Source: Aurifilum marmelostoma
Lineage: Eukaryota > Ascomycota > Sordariomycetes > Diaporthales > Cryphonectriaceae
Direction: 5' to 3'
NCBI GenBank assembly: GCA_027559495.1
Contig: JAMXSV010000003.1
Coordinates: forward strand, 1 to 64,000
DNA length: 64,000 bases
This document shows, piece after piece, positions 12,370 through 25,300 of the stretch (position 1 is its first letter; each line of letters starts with the position of its first letter). Both the position numbers and the translations under genes were made by a program. The notes below the pieces were generated by a model that made no database searches, was not told the DNA's origin, and worked only from the letters and a program-made list of their open reading frames with translations.

Positions 12370-13630
12370 ATGGCCTATATGCTAAAGATAGATAATAAGG
12401 ATTTTGGTTAAGATAGCTTTTAATAAATGCTTAGAATAAATGCAGAATACCTTAAATAAACTAAAGAAAAAGAAATAAAAAAAAATAAAAGAGAAGGGGG
12501 GGGGGGGGGGGTTTTGATTAGGATAAGCTTTTATAGATGCATAATATTAAGATAATTAGTCTATACAAGCAAGTTCCCTATATAGAACTATATATTATAA
12601 GCTATAATAATATATGCCTTAAGAAGAAAGATACTATAGAAGTAACTATTGCAATGCAGACTACTATAATATAGAGCTACTATTGTAATATATATTAGAG
12701 GTTGGCAAGGGAACTTAGTTAAGAAAAGGCGCAAGAGCGATAGATACCTTAGAGGGGTAATTGCAGAAGATAGATACTATATAATAGCAACCTATCTATA
12801 AATGTATTATAGATATATGTCTAATAGAATAGCCCCCGGCATTTTCTAGTATTGGGTACTAGTAGCGTAATATTGGGGAGAAAGATCTGATAGGACCCTA
12901 GTTTCCCTTATGCTATACAGCATGGCTGGACAGAAGGCAGGACCTATCCTGGTATCTATTGGAGAGGACGGTGCAGCCGCCCTAGTCCAGACTAATATTC
13001 TCAGGCTATAAAGCTACTAGGGCCTAGCCCTTGCCCCCCCCCCCCCTATTCTAATAAATCGGACTATGCATATATAGAAAGAAAGGTATATATAAGCTGT
13101 AAAAAGGAAGAAGAATAAGAATAAAGATAGCCTAGCTAGCAGTAAAGTTGCTATAGACTGCAATCTAGCCCTTCCTTGCCTAGCAAGAGTAATACTATAC
13201 AAAGGTAGCTTATATAAATAATATATAAATTAGCTGCTTTTTCTTCTAGTCTAAGAGCTTATATAAAGAATAAAGTTAATTAAGAGATTATATAGGATTA
13301 GGGCCAATCTATATTCCAATTTTCCCCCCTTCCCCTTTGCTTAACTTTTTTTCCCCTCCCTCCCCCTATTCCCTAGGGGTAAAGTAAAAAGAAGTTAAAC
13401 TTAAAAAAAAAAAAAAATAAATAAATAAATAAATAAGTCTACCTAAAGCGAAGCTATTATTTACTAGAAATATTAATAAACCTCTTATATATATATCTAG
13501 CCTACTATGCCTTAGTTTTTCAGCTCCGGAGGGCTTCTCTATAATCTTTTCCTATTCTTATTCCCTATTCTCCTTCTCTCTTACTTTCGGATTAGCACTC
13601 TCTAGATCTCTAGGCCAATAATTCCTTATT
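12370..13630. other. Non-coding decayed stretch with homopolymers and a less mutated island
   Basis: It contains a 16-G run at 12,496-12,511, a poly-C run near 13,034-13,046, a poly-A plus (AATA)n tract near 13,405-13,435, and an island at about 12,830-13,010 where non-GCA CpA and CpG are much more frequent than around it. No gene is seen. Confidence 0.5.
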
Positions 13631-16600
13631 ATGCCTTTACAGCTACCTCAAAACCCTAAGGCTATGCGCCAGGCTAACTGTAAGCGCAAATAGCTCTATC
13701 GCTAGCATTAGGTATAAGCGCAAGCTGCAAAACTCTACTAGCAGTATAAAAGCCTAGCTTGCAGATATTTTGCCTATTAAGACTTCTATTGCTTAGGCAG
13801 AAGCATGCAAATTTCTACTTAAAATAGCTAGCTGGGCATTATTAATAGCTAAGCTACCTAGAATACCTTATTTCTTAGCTTAGCATCCTCTTGCAGCCTC
13901 AGCTATATGCAACTATCTCTGCGCGACCTCCTATGCATAGCATAGTTGCTCTAGCTCTTCTATAATCTAGCCTAACTAGCTCTATATCTAAGGAGCTGCT
14001 AGCGATCTGCTTTGCTAGTCTATCTAGCTCCGATTGCATTAGGCACCCCTCTGTGCTAGGGATACAGCCGATTCGCTAGTGCCCCCTCGATAAGCTGCTC
14101 TGCACTACCGCTAGGATCAGGTTCCTAGCTAGACCGACTAGCTAGCCTATCTAGTTGCTCTCGCTAGAGGGCTATCTTATCCTAGGGCCTACCTTAGCGC
14201 TTACCTTAAGAGTATTTCGAGATGCTTAGGCATTATATTATAGAAATATATAGACTTGCTTACCCCCCTATCTCCTTTTAGAATAGGTCTTCTTTTATAG
14301 CTAAGGCTCTAACCCAAGATAGTAGGCACTCTCCTAATGCCTATATAAGCAAGCACCCTCCCTTTAGCAATAATATGCTATATAAGCATAAAGCATACTG
14401 CAGCTAGATATAAGAGATTGCCTATATATATAATTAATAGGTAGCAGGATATTATAAAGCGCTTTAAGAAAGCAGGCATATTAGCCTCTAGGATATGCAG
14501 CAGCCTAGCAGGCTTGCTATACTACTAGGGGGCTCTACTCTTATAAAGAGCATCGAAACCGCTATTAGGACTATAGACTTTCTTAATAATAAGCCTATTA
14601 AAGAAGATCTAGATCTGGATCTTAATAATAATAATAATAATAATAATGCTAATGCTGCTCTGCAATAGCAAATCCGTTTATAGCTAGAAGGTAAGGGGAG
14701 CAGTGCTAAGGGCAGCAGGCTTTCTGAAAATAAGCAGATAAGCAACGCTCTAGCTTAGGATCTTAGTAATAACTTAGAGCTAGAGGGAGGCTTAAGCTTA
14801 TAGGCAAGCGGGAGAGGTCTATTAGCCTTGGCATTTCCTCTAGCAGAGGCGCTGGTAGGAGGCTAGGCTTTAGATCTCGATAGCCCTGCTAGGAGGCGCT
14901 AGCTCCTTAGCTAGATAGGCGATAATAAGAATCTTGGGGGGGATGCAGGTCTTGCAGAGTATAAGCCTATAAATAATCTAGCCTTAGACCCTAGCAAAGA
15001 TCCTAAGCAGGACAAGCTATCTGCTAGGCAGGCGCAAGGCAAGGGGAATCTCTCCTCTTAGACTAGCTCTGCAGAGGATAAGGAGGCATAGTATAAAGAG
15101 TAGCACAAAGATTTAGCTAATAGCACTAGCTAGAATAATCTAATAGATAAGGAAGGCGCAGGCGAGCTAGCCTCTTCTTCTTCTTGCCCCATCAACTATC
15201 TGCAGGCCTATAATATTTTTTCTAACTAGCCTATCTTCTAATTTATACTGCAGTATATAGTATAGATTCTATAAAAGGTTAATAAGCTATATTATATTTG
15301 CAGTAAGCCTCTCCCGCTACCCTCTTCTTCTAGCTGCCTGCTAATATACTAGCTCTCTAGATAGCTATCTATTGCGCAAATATTAGCTAAGGGCTTATAC
15401 TCTATCTTCTATAGCCTAAGCTCTAATAAGGGCTAAGGGCTAGCTGCTAGACTATTCTGCTAAGCACTAGCTGCAATATCCCCTAAGCCTTAACTGCCTA
15501 ATGCAGTAGTCGGACTTTATTAATAATCCTAAGCTTAATCCTTAGCGCCTATTTAGCTAGAATAAATATATCTGCTAGCTGCTCTCTTTTCTAAAAGATA
15601 AAGGCTGCAACTCTAGGCGCAGCAGGGGCCTATGCTTCTATTTACTGCACCTAGGATATCAATTCCTAGGTAATAGAGATTATTAGCCTTGCAGCTTTCG
15701 AATAATATACCTTTTCCCTCTTTATACTGCCCCTATTTCTTAGCTTTCTGCAGCAAAATATATATTGCTGCATTAGTAAAGAGGAGAATATTAACCCTTA
15801 CCTAACCAAAAATCTGCTCCTTAGCATAATAGAGGCATTGCTTTAGAATAATACTATACATATATTATTTTTGCATTTTAATAAGGCAGCTATATATCCC
15901 AAGCTAAGTATATAGCTAGATGCTATAAGCGCTGCGCCTGCCCTTATATAGAATATAGCCTAAGGCCGCTATCGCCTAGCATCCTATATTACTGCTTTTG
16001 CAGATAAAGATCTTAATATATTCTATATAAGATATCTCTTGCCTGCTCTGCATACTATTATACTAGCGCACTTACTATAGTTGCAGGCATTCTTGTAGGA
16101 GGCTATCCTTGCCTAGGCCTTTGCCTTGCAGCTAAAGCTATAGCAGCAGGCTAGCCCTAACTGCACCTATTACTAGGAGAAGGTTAGGGGCAAGCTGCTT
16201 AAGCCCTTCTAGGACTAGCTCTAGGCCCTTTGCAATTAGTTCCCTAGCTAGTTTGCGCAGCTACTGCTGCTATTCTAGATGCATAGCACTAAGAATAGCA
16301 TCTTAGCAGTGTATGCTTAAGGAGGCCCTAACTAAGTTCTATTAGCAGTATCTCTGCTAGCTTGCGCCTGCCTTTCTCCCCCCCGGACTGCTTTTGGATT
16401 GACTTAGCCCTCGTCGACTTTCCCTATATTGCCCCTCTAGCTAGCAAAGATCCTGCCAATATAGAGCTGCTTGCCCTCTTTTATCGGCAGGATTGCCTGC
16501 GCTATCTTAAATAGCAGTATAGGCCCTGCTAGCGCAGCTAGAGGGCTAGGCATAGCTAGGGCTAGCTAAGCTCTCTTGCTAACTTTATCTTCTGCTACTT

Positions 16601-19098
16601 TAGCTAGTATATACTCTATAATATTATTAGCACTAAGCTAATTAGTAGGCACTTAAACCTCTGCGCTCTAAGGCTTATGCTATAGATTAAGATCTATAAT
16701 TCTTATAAGAATATCTTCTATATAGCTAATTAATATATAACTGCATTTAACTAGGGCGCCTTTTGCCTCTTTATGCTAACTAATAAGGAGCGCTGCTAAT
16801 AGCAGGCCTACTATGCCCTAAATAGGAATGCAGCAGCAGGTAGTGCTTTCTATATAGGCAAGGCGCTGGACCGAGCATAGCAGAACTATAGGTTATATCT
16901 GCTGCAGTGCCTAGCTAGCGCTAACTCTTGCCCTTCCTCCTATAGGGTCTAGCGCAAGGCTAAGATCCTATATATCTATCTTGCTAAGCTAGACCTAGCC
17001 CCGCTTTACTATAAGCTCTGCCTGCTTATACTGCTGCCTATAGGCGTATACTACTATCCCTTCTTCCTTATGCCTATAAAGGCAATTAATAATTTCCTAT
17101 TTGCTGCTAGCAGCTAATATATCCTAGCTCTAAAGCAGCTAATTGCCTATAGCTATCTCTAAAATACTAGCAGCTAGAGCAGAGCACTGCTTAAGCTAAG
17201 GAAGTTCTTTAGCGCAGACTAGCAAATAATGCATATCTATATAGCGCAGGCCTTCTAGCGCCTGCTGCAGCTATTATGCAGCAGCAGGCAGCCCGAGATA
17301 TTGCCCTGGCTATAGGCGCGTGATGTGCGGGTCTAGAGGCCCTGCTGCGGCGCCCGGCCCCCCTCTCCTGCTGCTAATAACGACGAGGAGGAGACAGGCA
17401 GCAGGGCGGGGGGCGCTGACGAGCAGCAGCTGGGCCTTAACCTTGATGCTATCTGCTAGGAGCTAGGTATAGTCTTCCTTTAGAATAATTTATAGCATTG
17501 CTATTTTCCTTATATCTATTCTATAGTAGTCTTGCATATTAGCTTCTCTAACTAGCTTTAAGATCTATGCAGCTCTACAATTTACTAGCCTTGCACTATC
17601 TTTAGCTTTAATGCATTTATTAGCGCTCTAATTATAGATAGGTATAATAAGGCAGCTGCCTATCTGCATAAGCTCTAGATAGATCCCGATACTATATTCT
17701 AGCTGCTTTGCAGCGCTCTTGCTCTTAAGCTTAAATCTATTATAATAAAGTATAATTGCAGCCTGCTATATATCTTCTGCTAATGCTTATATATTTTAAG
17801 AAGCTATACTCCTGCTGCCTTATCTTAGCAAGATGCGCAATAGATCTTTAATGCCCTTAGCCTAGCGCTTTAGAAGCGCATAATAATGTGCTATCTCTTA
17901 ATTAATAATATTAATACTATTTTTGCAGTTGCGCATATTATGCGTAGCTCTAAGGCCTATAGGCGCAACTATAATATAGCTGCGCTTCTGCTTATGCTAG
18001 AGATTATAAAGACCTGCAAGTATAGCAATATATTCTAGTCTAAGTTTATCTGCGAAATGCTTTAGGGCTGCATACTATAATTAGGCCCGAAGCCTCTTCT
18101 TGCTGCAACTCTGCTAATAGCTTAAGCTAGAAAGTCCTTTATTAACCGCTATAGCTAGGCCGAGAGGCAATAGCGCTTAGCCTTTACTAGATATAACCTA
18201 CTGCCCTCCTTCTTCCAGCACTACTTTTATTACTTTATAAAGGCATATGCTAGCTTATATATTTTTATTACGCCTAACTTCAATTGCATAAAATTTATTA
18301 ATGCCCTATAAAGCTATTATAGCAGCTAGGCTAGACTAGCCTTTTTTAATATTAACTTCTATATATTAGCAATAGCAGCTCTATTTTATGCCTATAAAAA
18401 GAAGATTAGCACTTTGCTTAGTCTAATATAGAAATAGCACTTAGAATATATTCTAGAGCATCTAGGCATATGCAATTTAGTATAAGGCAGGAATCCTGCT
18501 ATTGCAAGCTAGTATATTTAGCAAGTAGTTAAGAATAATGCAATTAGGATACTAGATATTCTAGAGCAAGAAAGAATATATACTAGAGATTGCACTAGCA
18601 TCCTAGAGAGCTTATACTCCCTTGCTAACGCTATACAGGGAAAGCAGCCCCCTATTCTTATCTAGCCTATATATTTATCCTTAGTTTAGTATTTAGCAAT
18701 AGATAATAGATAGCGCGCTAAGGCCTTAGCTAAGCTTAGCCTTAGCCTTTTCTTGTATAAGTTTAATATGCTTATCCCTTCTATTGCCTGCCTCGACCTA
18801 ACTAGCTTGGACTCGGGCTTAAGTCTCCAACGAGGCGACCCGCCAGCTATCCGGATTATGCGTACTACTAACCTCGATACTCTAGAGGTCTGGCCTAGGC
18901 TTGATTAGTACTATGCTATAGGTATAGGGCGAGTTATGCAGAATATTTGCAAGGCAATCTAGCAGTTCTAAGCGGAGCATTCTAATATAGAAGCCGGGCA
19001 GGGTTAGTTGGGACTAGATAATAAGCCTAATAGTAATAATAATCTATAGCAAGCCTAATATCTCTCTTTAGATCCTTTTATATTCTTATAAGATTGTA
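13631..19098 (+). pseudogene. Very long decayed ORF, unknown family
   Basis: A plus-strand coding region is recognisable by long stretches open except for TAG/TAA. It begins with a plausible ATG at 13,631, which opens a Gln/Arg-rich N-terminus. A frame is followed from 15,513, another near 15,970, and a single frame is open from 16,821 to about 19,098, roughly 2.3 kb, with no in-frame TGA seen. Frame changes between 13.6 and 16.8 kb mean introns or indels. Content is Leu/Ala/Gln-rich with Cys clusters. An (AAT)n run lies near 14,633-14,647. Length and repeat setting fit the giant repeated genes of fungal accessory regions, but no domain could be named. Confidence 0.5.
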
Positions 19099-19114
19099 TT
19101 TAAATATTGAATAA

Positions 19115-19167
19115 GTACTACTATTTTTTTTTTTTTTTGGGAGGGGGGGGGAAGGGAGGGAGGGGGT
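19115..19167. repeat. Poly-T then G-rich low-complexity tract
   Basis: A run of T is followed directly by purine runs dominated by G. It lies just after the end of the long decayed ORF and could be a former transcript tail of a retro-element or simple low complexity. Confidence 0.5.
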
Positions 19168-19985
19168 CTCTTTCTTTCTGCTTTCTTCTATTTCTCCTTA
19201 GCTAAAGCTTTTATTAGTATTTATAGTCTTCTGCATAAGTGCCTATACTAAACCTAATATAATAAATATTATATTTTAAGAAGGGAATCTTAAGAGATTT
19301 ATTATATATTGCAGGGAAGTATATACTTTATCTATGCAGGTCTGTATATAGGGCATAGCACTATAATATTAGCTAGCCTTAATCTAATATCCAAGCCTGC
19401 TATTTATCTGCTATAACTTTTGCTATATTATAAAAGAGGGTTCCTTTACTGCAGCTGCAATAACTTATATCTTGTAGTAAGTTTTAGTATAAATGCCTTA
19501 TTTTTATTATTACTTTTATATATTATAATCCTTCTTAGCTTTCTATAGTGCTCCTCTTCCCCCTAATTCTGCTTATATATTTAAGAATTTTATATCTGCT
19601 ATAGAACTAAAGGATCTCTATATACCTTTGAAAGGATAGGTAGACTCTAAGGTCTATATATATAATAAGTTTAATATATCTTATATCTAGTAGATATATA
19701 AGATGCTAGAAATGTTCAAAATCTATATAAATATTAAGGATATTAATTAAAAAGATATATTAATATATATATATTGCGATTTTGCAGCAGTCTGCGCTTA
19801 AAGTCTGCAGAAAACTTATTTAATTAATATATAAAGATTATAGAAATTGCCCTTAGATTAGAAAAACCGATTCAAGAGGCTCTATTATGCATAGTCGCTA
19901 TTATCTATAGTATAAATACCCCGGATCTAGGGTAGATCTAAACTATACTTACCCTATCCTTCCTCTTCCCTCCCAGTATAGCATA
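19168..19985. other. Decayed sequence, nothing recognised
   Basis: AT-rich RIP-type sequence with (TA)n stretches. No frame could be followed. Confidence 0.4.
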
Positions 19986-20455
19986 AAGGCGTATAGTCTA
20001 TGCACTACTGCCTGCTGGATTGCCTTATATTTCGGATAGCCTTTGGATATCTCTTTAGTCTGGACTGGCCTGCTACTATAGGCCTAAATAGATGCTTACC
20101 TATATAGATAGAACAGAAGGCACGCCTAGCGATAGCAACTGCTGCAGTACTGCGCTAGCTATACTATTTCCATTATCTTAAGATTCGAGCTAGAAGGAAG
20201 ATATAGTAGTTTAGCTATATTGCATATAGTCTATGCACTATTGCCTGCTAGATTGCCTTATATTTCAGATAGCCTCTAAGAGCCTCTTTAGCCTAGACCA
20301 GCCTGCTACTATAGGCCTAAGTCGGGATGCATCTATATATACAGAATAGAAGGCACGCTTAGCGATAGCTACTGCTGCAATGCTGCATCTGCTATGCTAG
20401 GGCTTCCTATTGTTCTGCAATGCTAGGGCTATAAGGAAGGTTAGTCCTCCTTAGC
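19986..20455. repeat. Tandem pair of 233-bp units
   Basis: A segment starting at 19,992 recurs at 20,225, a period of 233 bp. The opening 50 bp of the two units differ only by C/T and G/A changes (for example TTCGGATAGCC against TTCAGATAGCC), which is direct internal evidence for RIP-type mutation of a duplication. A possible minus-strand frame runs through the units, but no family is recognised. Confidence 0.75.
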
Positions 20456-23400
20456 TCTACAGCATTGATCTTGCAGGCAGAACTAATAGTAGTATAACTA
20501 GTTTAATTGGCTTATAAGCTATAAACTTATAGGCTTCTTATAGGCCTAATACTAACCTATTCTTCTATCTTATAGATATATTAAATTCCTAAGATATATT
20601 AGATCTCTGATTAGTAGAAGAATACTTGCATGCTAGCATCTATAAAGCTCCTTCTAGCTCCTATACATTTGCATAAGCTATATTATCCTCTCCTAGACCC
20701 AGTTATCTGCCTGCTTATTCCTACACTGCTATAGTCTATATCTTTAGCTAATCCTTATTAGCTTGCCTCTACTGCATATAAGCCCAACAGCGCTAGCCTC
20801 CTCTTCTATGCAATATGCTAGAAGAGCTCTACTATTATCTCTGTATTTAGATTATTAAAAATATTATTATCTTTATTGCTATCCTTATTACTATTTTAGT
20901 TGCTATTGCTAGCGCTGCTGCTACTAGTCTTGCCTTTCTCTAGGCCCTAGATATTGCTATCTATCTCTATAGCTGGGCAGCTTGCTGCATTAGCGCCTTT
21001 AGCATATAGCCCTTTTGCTTCTATAATATCTCTCTCTAGCGCCTTAAATGCCTCTTAGCTTAGATCTATAAATTGCTGCAGCTAGAATAGCAATTGCAAG
21101 GGTTGCTAGCATTAATAGCCTTGCTTATAGTAGAAATGCAAGAGGTATTTTCTATTAAATATATTAGAGAATGCCCTAGGCTACCTAAGCGCAGATATAT
21201 AGATCTGCTATAGCCTATAGCTAGCTATATACTTCTTGCAGAGATATCTGCCTTAGCAAGTATTAGCTTTTATCTATCTAGCAGATGCATATAGGGGGAA
21301 GAGAGGGGGGGGGCAAGGAGATAGAAGCTTTTAGCTAGAATTATGCGTATAGGATAACTAGCCTAGCTGCCTGCGCTAGAGCTGCTTTTATATTTTAGAG
21401 GACTTGCACCTAGTAGCGCCTAAGCTTAAAGGCTTTTGCTCCTTAGCAGTTAAAGGCTAGCGCATCTAGTCTTGCTAGCAGCTACGCAAGGAATATAAAA
21501 TTAGTACTAGTTAGCAGCAGGCTAGAAGGAAACGCGACAGCCGCATTAGGGTAAGCGGCATAGACAGCCTGCCACATAGTCTCTATAGAACCAGATTCAC
21601 TATAGCATATGCTATCTTCCCTTTCGGATAAAGCCTAAAGCATAGCTAGCTAGCTTAGGCTAGCAGGGGCTTGCTATATAGCTGCAGAAGCTATACTAGC
21701 TGCTATTATAAGCAGCAGAGGAGGCCCGAGATGCAGCTGCTTCCGAAGCAGCGAAGGGCAAGGCTAATCGGTGCTTAGTAGTGGGGAGCAAGCGTTGTCA
21801 GGATCCCAGCAGCTAGTTATATCGGCTAGACAATTAGGCTCTAGGCTCTGCGTAGCTAGTTAGAGGGAGGAGACTAGCATAGCAGCATAGGCACTATTGC
21901 TATAGTTGCAGCAGCAGCAGCGGCAGCAGCAGCGGCAGCAGCGATAGAAGAAGATAGAACTGCCTTAGGAGGGTAGATATGCATATAAGGGGCCTATAGA
22001 TAGGAGCTAGGATCCCTAGCTAGCTAAGGCACTTAGATATATAGCTATATGCGAGAATAGCTATAGAAAAGAGACTGCGCTAAAGGATTAGGCATGCAGC
22101 TCTATAACTGCATGCTAAGCCTTACAGTATATAATTATAGAGCTATATGCTAAAGGGCGAGGGGTAGAGGATAATTATACAGCCTAAAAGCCTAGGGGCC
22201 TTAGTATACAAGCTAGAGAATATAAAGATGCATATAGCTGCCTAGGCTATATGCAAAATAGGGCAGCAGCTAGGGGGGGGGGCTATAGGCCTCTGCCTAG
22301 GAATAGTAGGATATAAGGCACTCAGAGATATATGCTAGGCAAGGCCTAATAGCTAAGATAGTTGCTAGAAGATATAAGATTTTTATAAGCTAGGATTAGC
22401 ACTTCTATTAAGAATATAACTCTCTTTAGGCATTGCAGGATAAGGGCGAATAGCTAGACTAGCAGGCGTAATAACTAAGCTAGTTGCCTAGAGACTTATT
22501 GCTAAAGGCAATTTATTACGAAAGCGTCCTTATAATAGCATTGTAGAGAAGAGAGCAGATGCCTAGACTAAATAAATCTAAGTATAATAGAAAGCCGAAG
22601 GCCTACTTAGTAGCATAATTTGGCTAGTAATAGAATTTGCATTAAGGAAGTCTTTATTTTTATAATTTCCTTATTTTTAACCCCTCTCCCCTCTATATAT
22701 ATGCCCTATATATAGGAAGAAAGAAAGAAAAAAAAAAGAGAAGGAGGGGAGCTATAAGATATTGCTTGAAATATTTAAGGATCTATATTAAATTATTAAT
22801 CCTCCTATACTAGCAGCGCTTTCTATTATGCAATAGCCATCTTCTTCTTATTATATATCTCAAGAGTAATTGCAAGTATAAAGTTAAGGTTCTTTATTGC
22901 CCTAAGCTTATTCTTAAGATTCTTCTTATTCTAGCTAGCATACTATAGATAGAGTGGGTAGCTAATAGAAAGATAATGCTTATAGGATACTAGAGGTCCG
23001 ACTTAGTCCTCTTAGACAAGAAAACCTTAGTAATTATTGCTTTGCAGTGCCTATATAGCATAATCTATAGTAGTATATATAAAAAGAGCCTTTAAGGCAT
23101 CTATTATTCTCTTTAGCTTCTTACTATCTATTAAGATTAAATGGATAGCGGCTTAATATAGCCTAAATTTGATATTACTGCCTTACTAAAGATATCGCAG
23201 GAGATAGTGCCCCTTCTTAAAGCAGTCGACTTTATCTACTAGACCGCTAGCCCCTTTTAGCTAGAGCTATGCTTCTATATAGGGGTAATTAGCATCTATA
23301 GCTATATATTTAGCCTTATTCTTATTATTAGCATAATTAGTATAAGCTTTAGCCTACTTCTCTGCAATCCCTTATTAGTATATACTATTGCTAGTAATAG

Positions 23401-24110
23401 GTGCGCTGCCTATACTATTCTGCTTACTAAGTTAATTCTTGCAGATAACTTAGTATTATAGATCCTCTAGATATTAGAGCTCCTCCTTAAGGCACCTCTT
23501 GCAGAGCACCTTACGCTACCTAGCCTTAGATGCATCCTAGGAAGACTAGGCTGCTAATAACGCTATAGCAATTAGCTATAAAGGCTAGCGCCTAAAGAGT
23601 ACTATTAGCAAGAATACTACTACAGGAAAGAAGGCAGAAAGAGCTAGGCAGAAAAAGAGACGCGCTCGGTAGTCTAATTAAAGGGTTAGCTAGCACCTAT
23701 TCCATATTAGGACTAAAGGGAGCAGTTTATAATCTAATAAAGAAGGAAGGCTATACTAGCTGAGTAATATAAAAGGAAGTAAGGTTATAGTTAATAGTAG
23801 GGAGAAGAAGGGAGGCAATTATTAGTTATTAAGTTAATTTAGGCAGCTAAAAGAAGCGCTCTTATAAAGCTTTAAGCACGTGCCTAGCAGAATACTATAG
23901 TGACTTAATCTAATAGTCAGATCACTTGCAGCTGATTTTTCTTTTTATTACACTTAAGCAGCCCCCCCTCTCCCCCGCTTAGATATACATGCCTACGCTC
24001 TTTACTTGCAGGCAGGTAAAGTACTGGATTAGCTCCTGCTAGGAGGCAGTATTAGCAACATCAATATTAATCCCCATGCCCACACCCCCAGACCTAAGCA
24101 ATAAGGGCAT
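20456..24110. other. Decayed sequence with CAG/CGG trinucleotide run
   Basis: RIP-type sequence without a recognisable gene. A (GCAGCG/GCA)n trinucleotide run sits at 21,908-21,943 and has survived mutation, in keeping with the general survival of GCA in this block. G-runs occur at 21,304-21,313 and 22,274-22,282. Confidence 0.45.
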
Positions 24111-24116
24111 GCAGAT

Positions 24117-24548
24117 AGAGGCATAAATGCCCTTAATAGCCTCAATATGCTAATATCATCTAGCAGGTAGCACTGCGCTAATAAAGGCATAAATGCCTTT
24201 AATAGCTTTGATATATCGATAGGTATTATCTAGCAGGTAGCGCTGCGCTAATAGAGGCATAAATGCCCTTAATAGCTTCAATATGCTAGTATTATCTAGC
24301 AGGTAGCGCTGGGAAGCTTTATCGGAATATAAACTCCTTCTTAATCGAGAGCAGGTTCTGGCAGCAGCTAGGCAATCCCCTAGATCCAATCGCTAAGGCT
24401 GCGCTAATAGAGGCATAAATGCCTTTAATAGCTTTAATATATTAATAGATATTATCTAGCAGGTAGCGCTGCGCTAATAAAGGCATAAATGCCCTTAATA
24501 GCTTTAATATATTAGTAGGAATCCTCTAGCAGATAGCGCTAGAGAGCG
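24117..24548. repeat. 66-70 bp minisatellite, five units
   Basis: Units begin with GCATAAATGC at 24,121, 24,187, 24,257, 24,413 and 24,483, giving spacings of 66, 70, 156 and 70 bp. The larger gap holds about 90 bp of foreign sequence after unit 3. Each unit carries two small inverted repeats: AAAGGCAT-AA-ATGCCTTT and TAGCGC-T-GCGCTA. Because 70 is not a multiple of three the array is unlikely to be protein-coding as a whole. Confidence 0.8.
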
Positions 24549-25300
24549 CTACCGGAACTAGTATCACCTTTTTCCTAATAGAGATAAGAGTCTTATAGGG
24601 CCAGCTGCTAAAGAGATAATCTAGGGAAGTCGCAGGCCCTCTAAGCCCTATAGCTAAATGCAAGTTAGGAAGAAGCAGAAAGGAAAAGGATAGGATAATT
24701 TCATATAATTAGGGCTAGTAAAGTACTATATACTATAGGGCTAAGCGCCTGCGCATACTTTGCCCTTCTCCTATAGTCTTCTCTTAATTATCTAGTAGCG
24801 CCTTTCTATATAAGTTAATATAATCTTGCATTGAAGTGCGCTATAGGATTGATTTAGGGCTACTGCCTTCGAATGCTATAGGCAGGTAGGGTAGAGGAGC
24901 AGCCGAGATAGGCAATTGCTTACTATGCTCTTTAGCTTAAGAGAGGTTCCTAGCTAGCCTTAGCCAAAATAGCCTCTCTAGCCTAGAGCAAGTAGATAAG
25001 GCTGTCTTATTCTCTGCAGTAAGTAGCTTATTTAGGTAGGTTCTATATAAGATGCTTATATTAGCAGCTATTAACTATTATAGCTATTAACTATTATATA
25101 ATCCTCTTTATCTCTCTTAGCAGAAGAGTTTCTGCAAATAGCTATCTAGCTCTAAATGCTTCTCTAAATGCTTCTCTCTACTCTCTGCTTACTATATATA
25201 GATAATATATACTATTCTTATTCTATAGAGAGGCTACGCATTCTATCTCTAGTGCAGCCTTTAAATAAGTGCATCTCTTTATACTAAAGCATTAAGTTTT

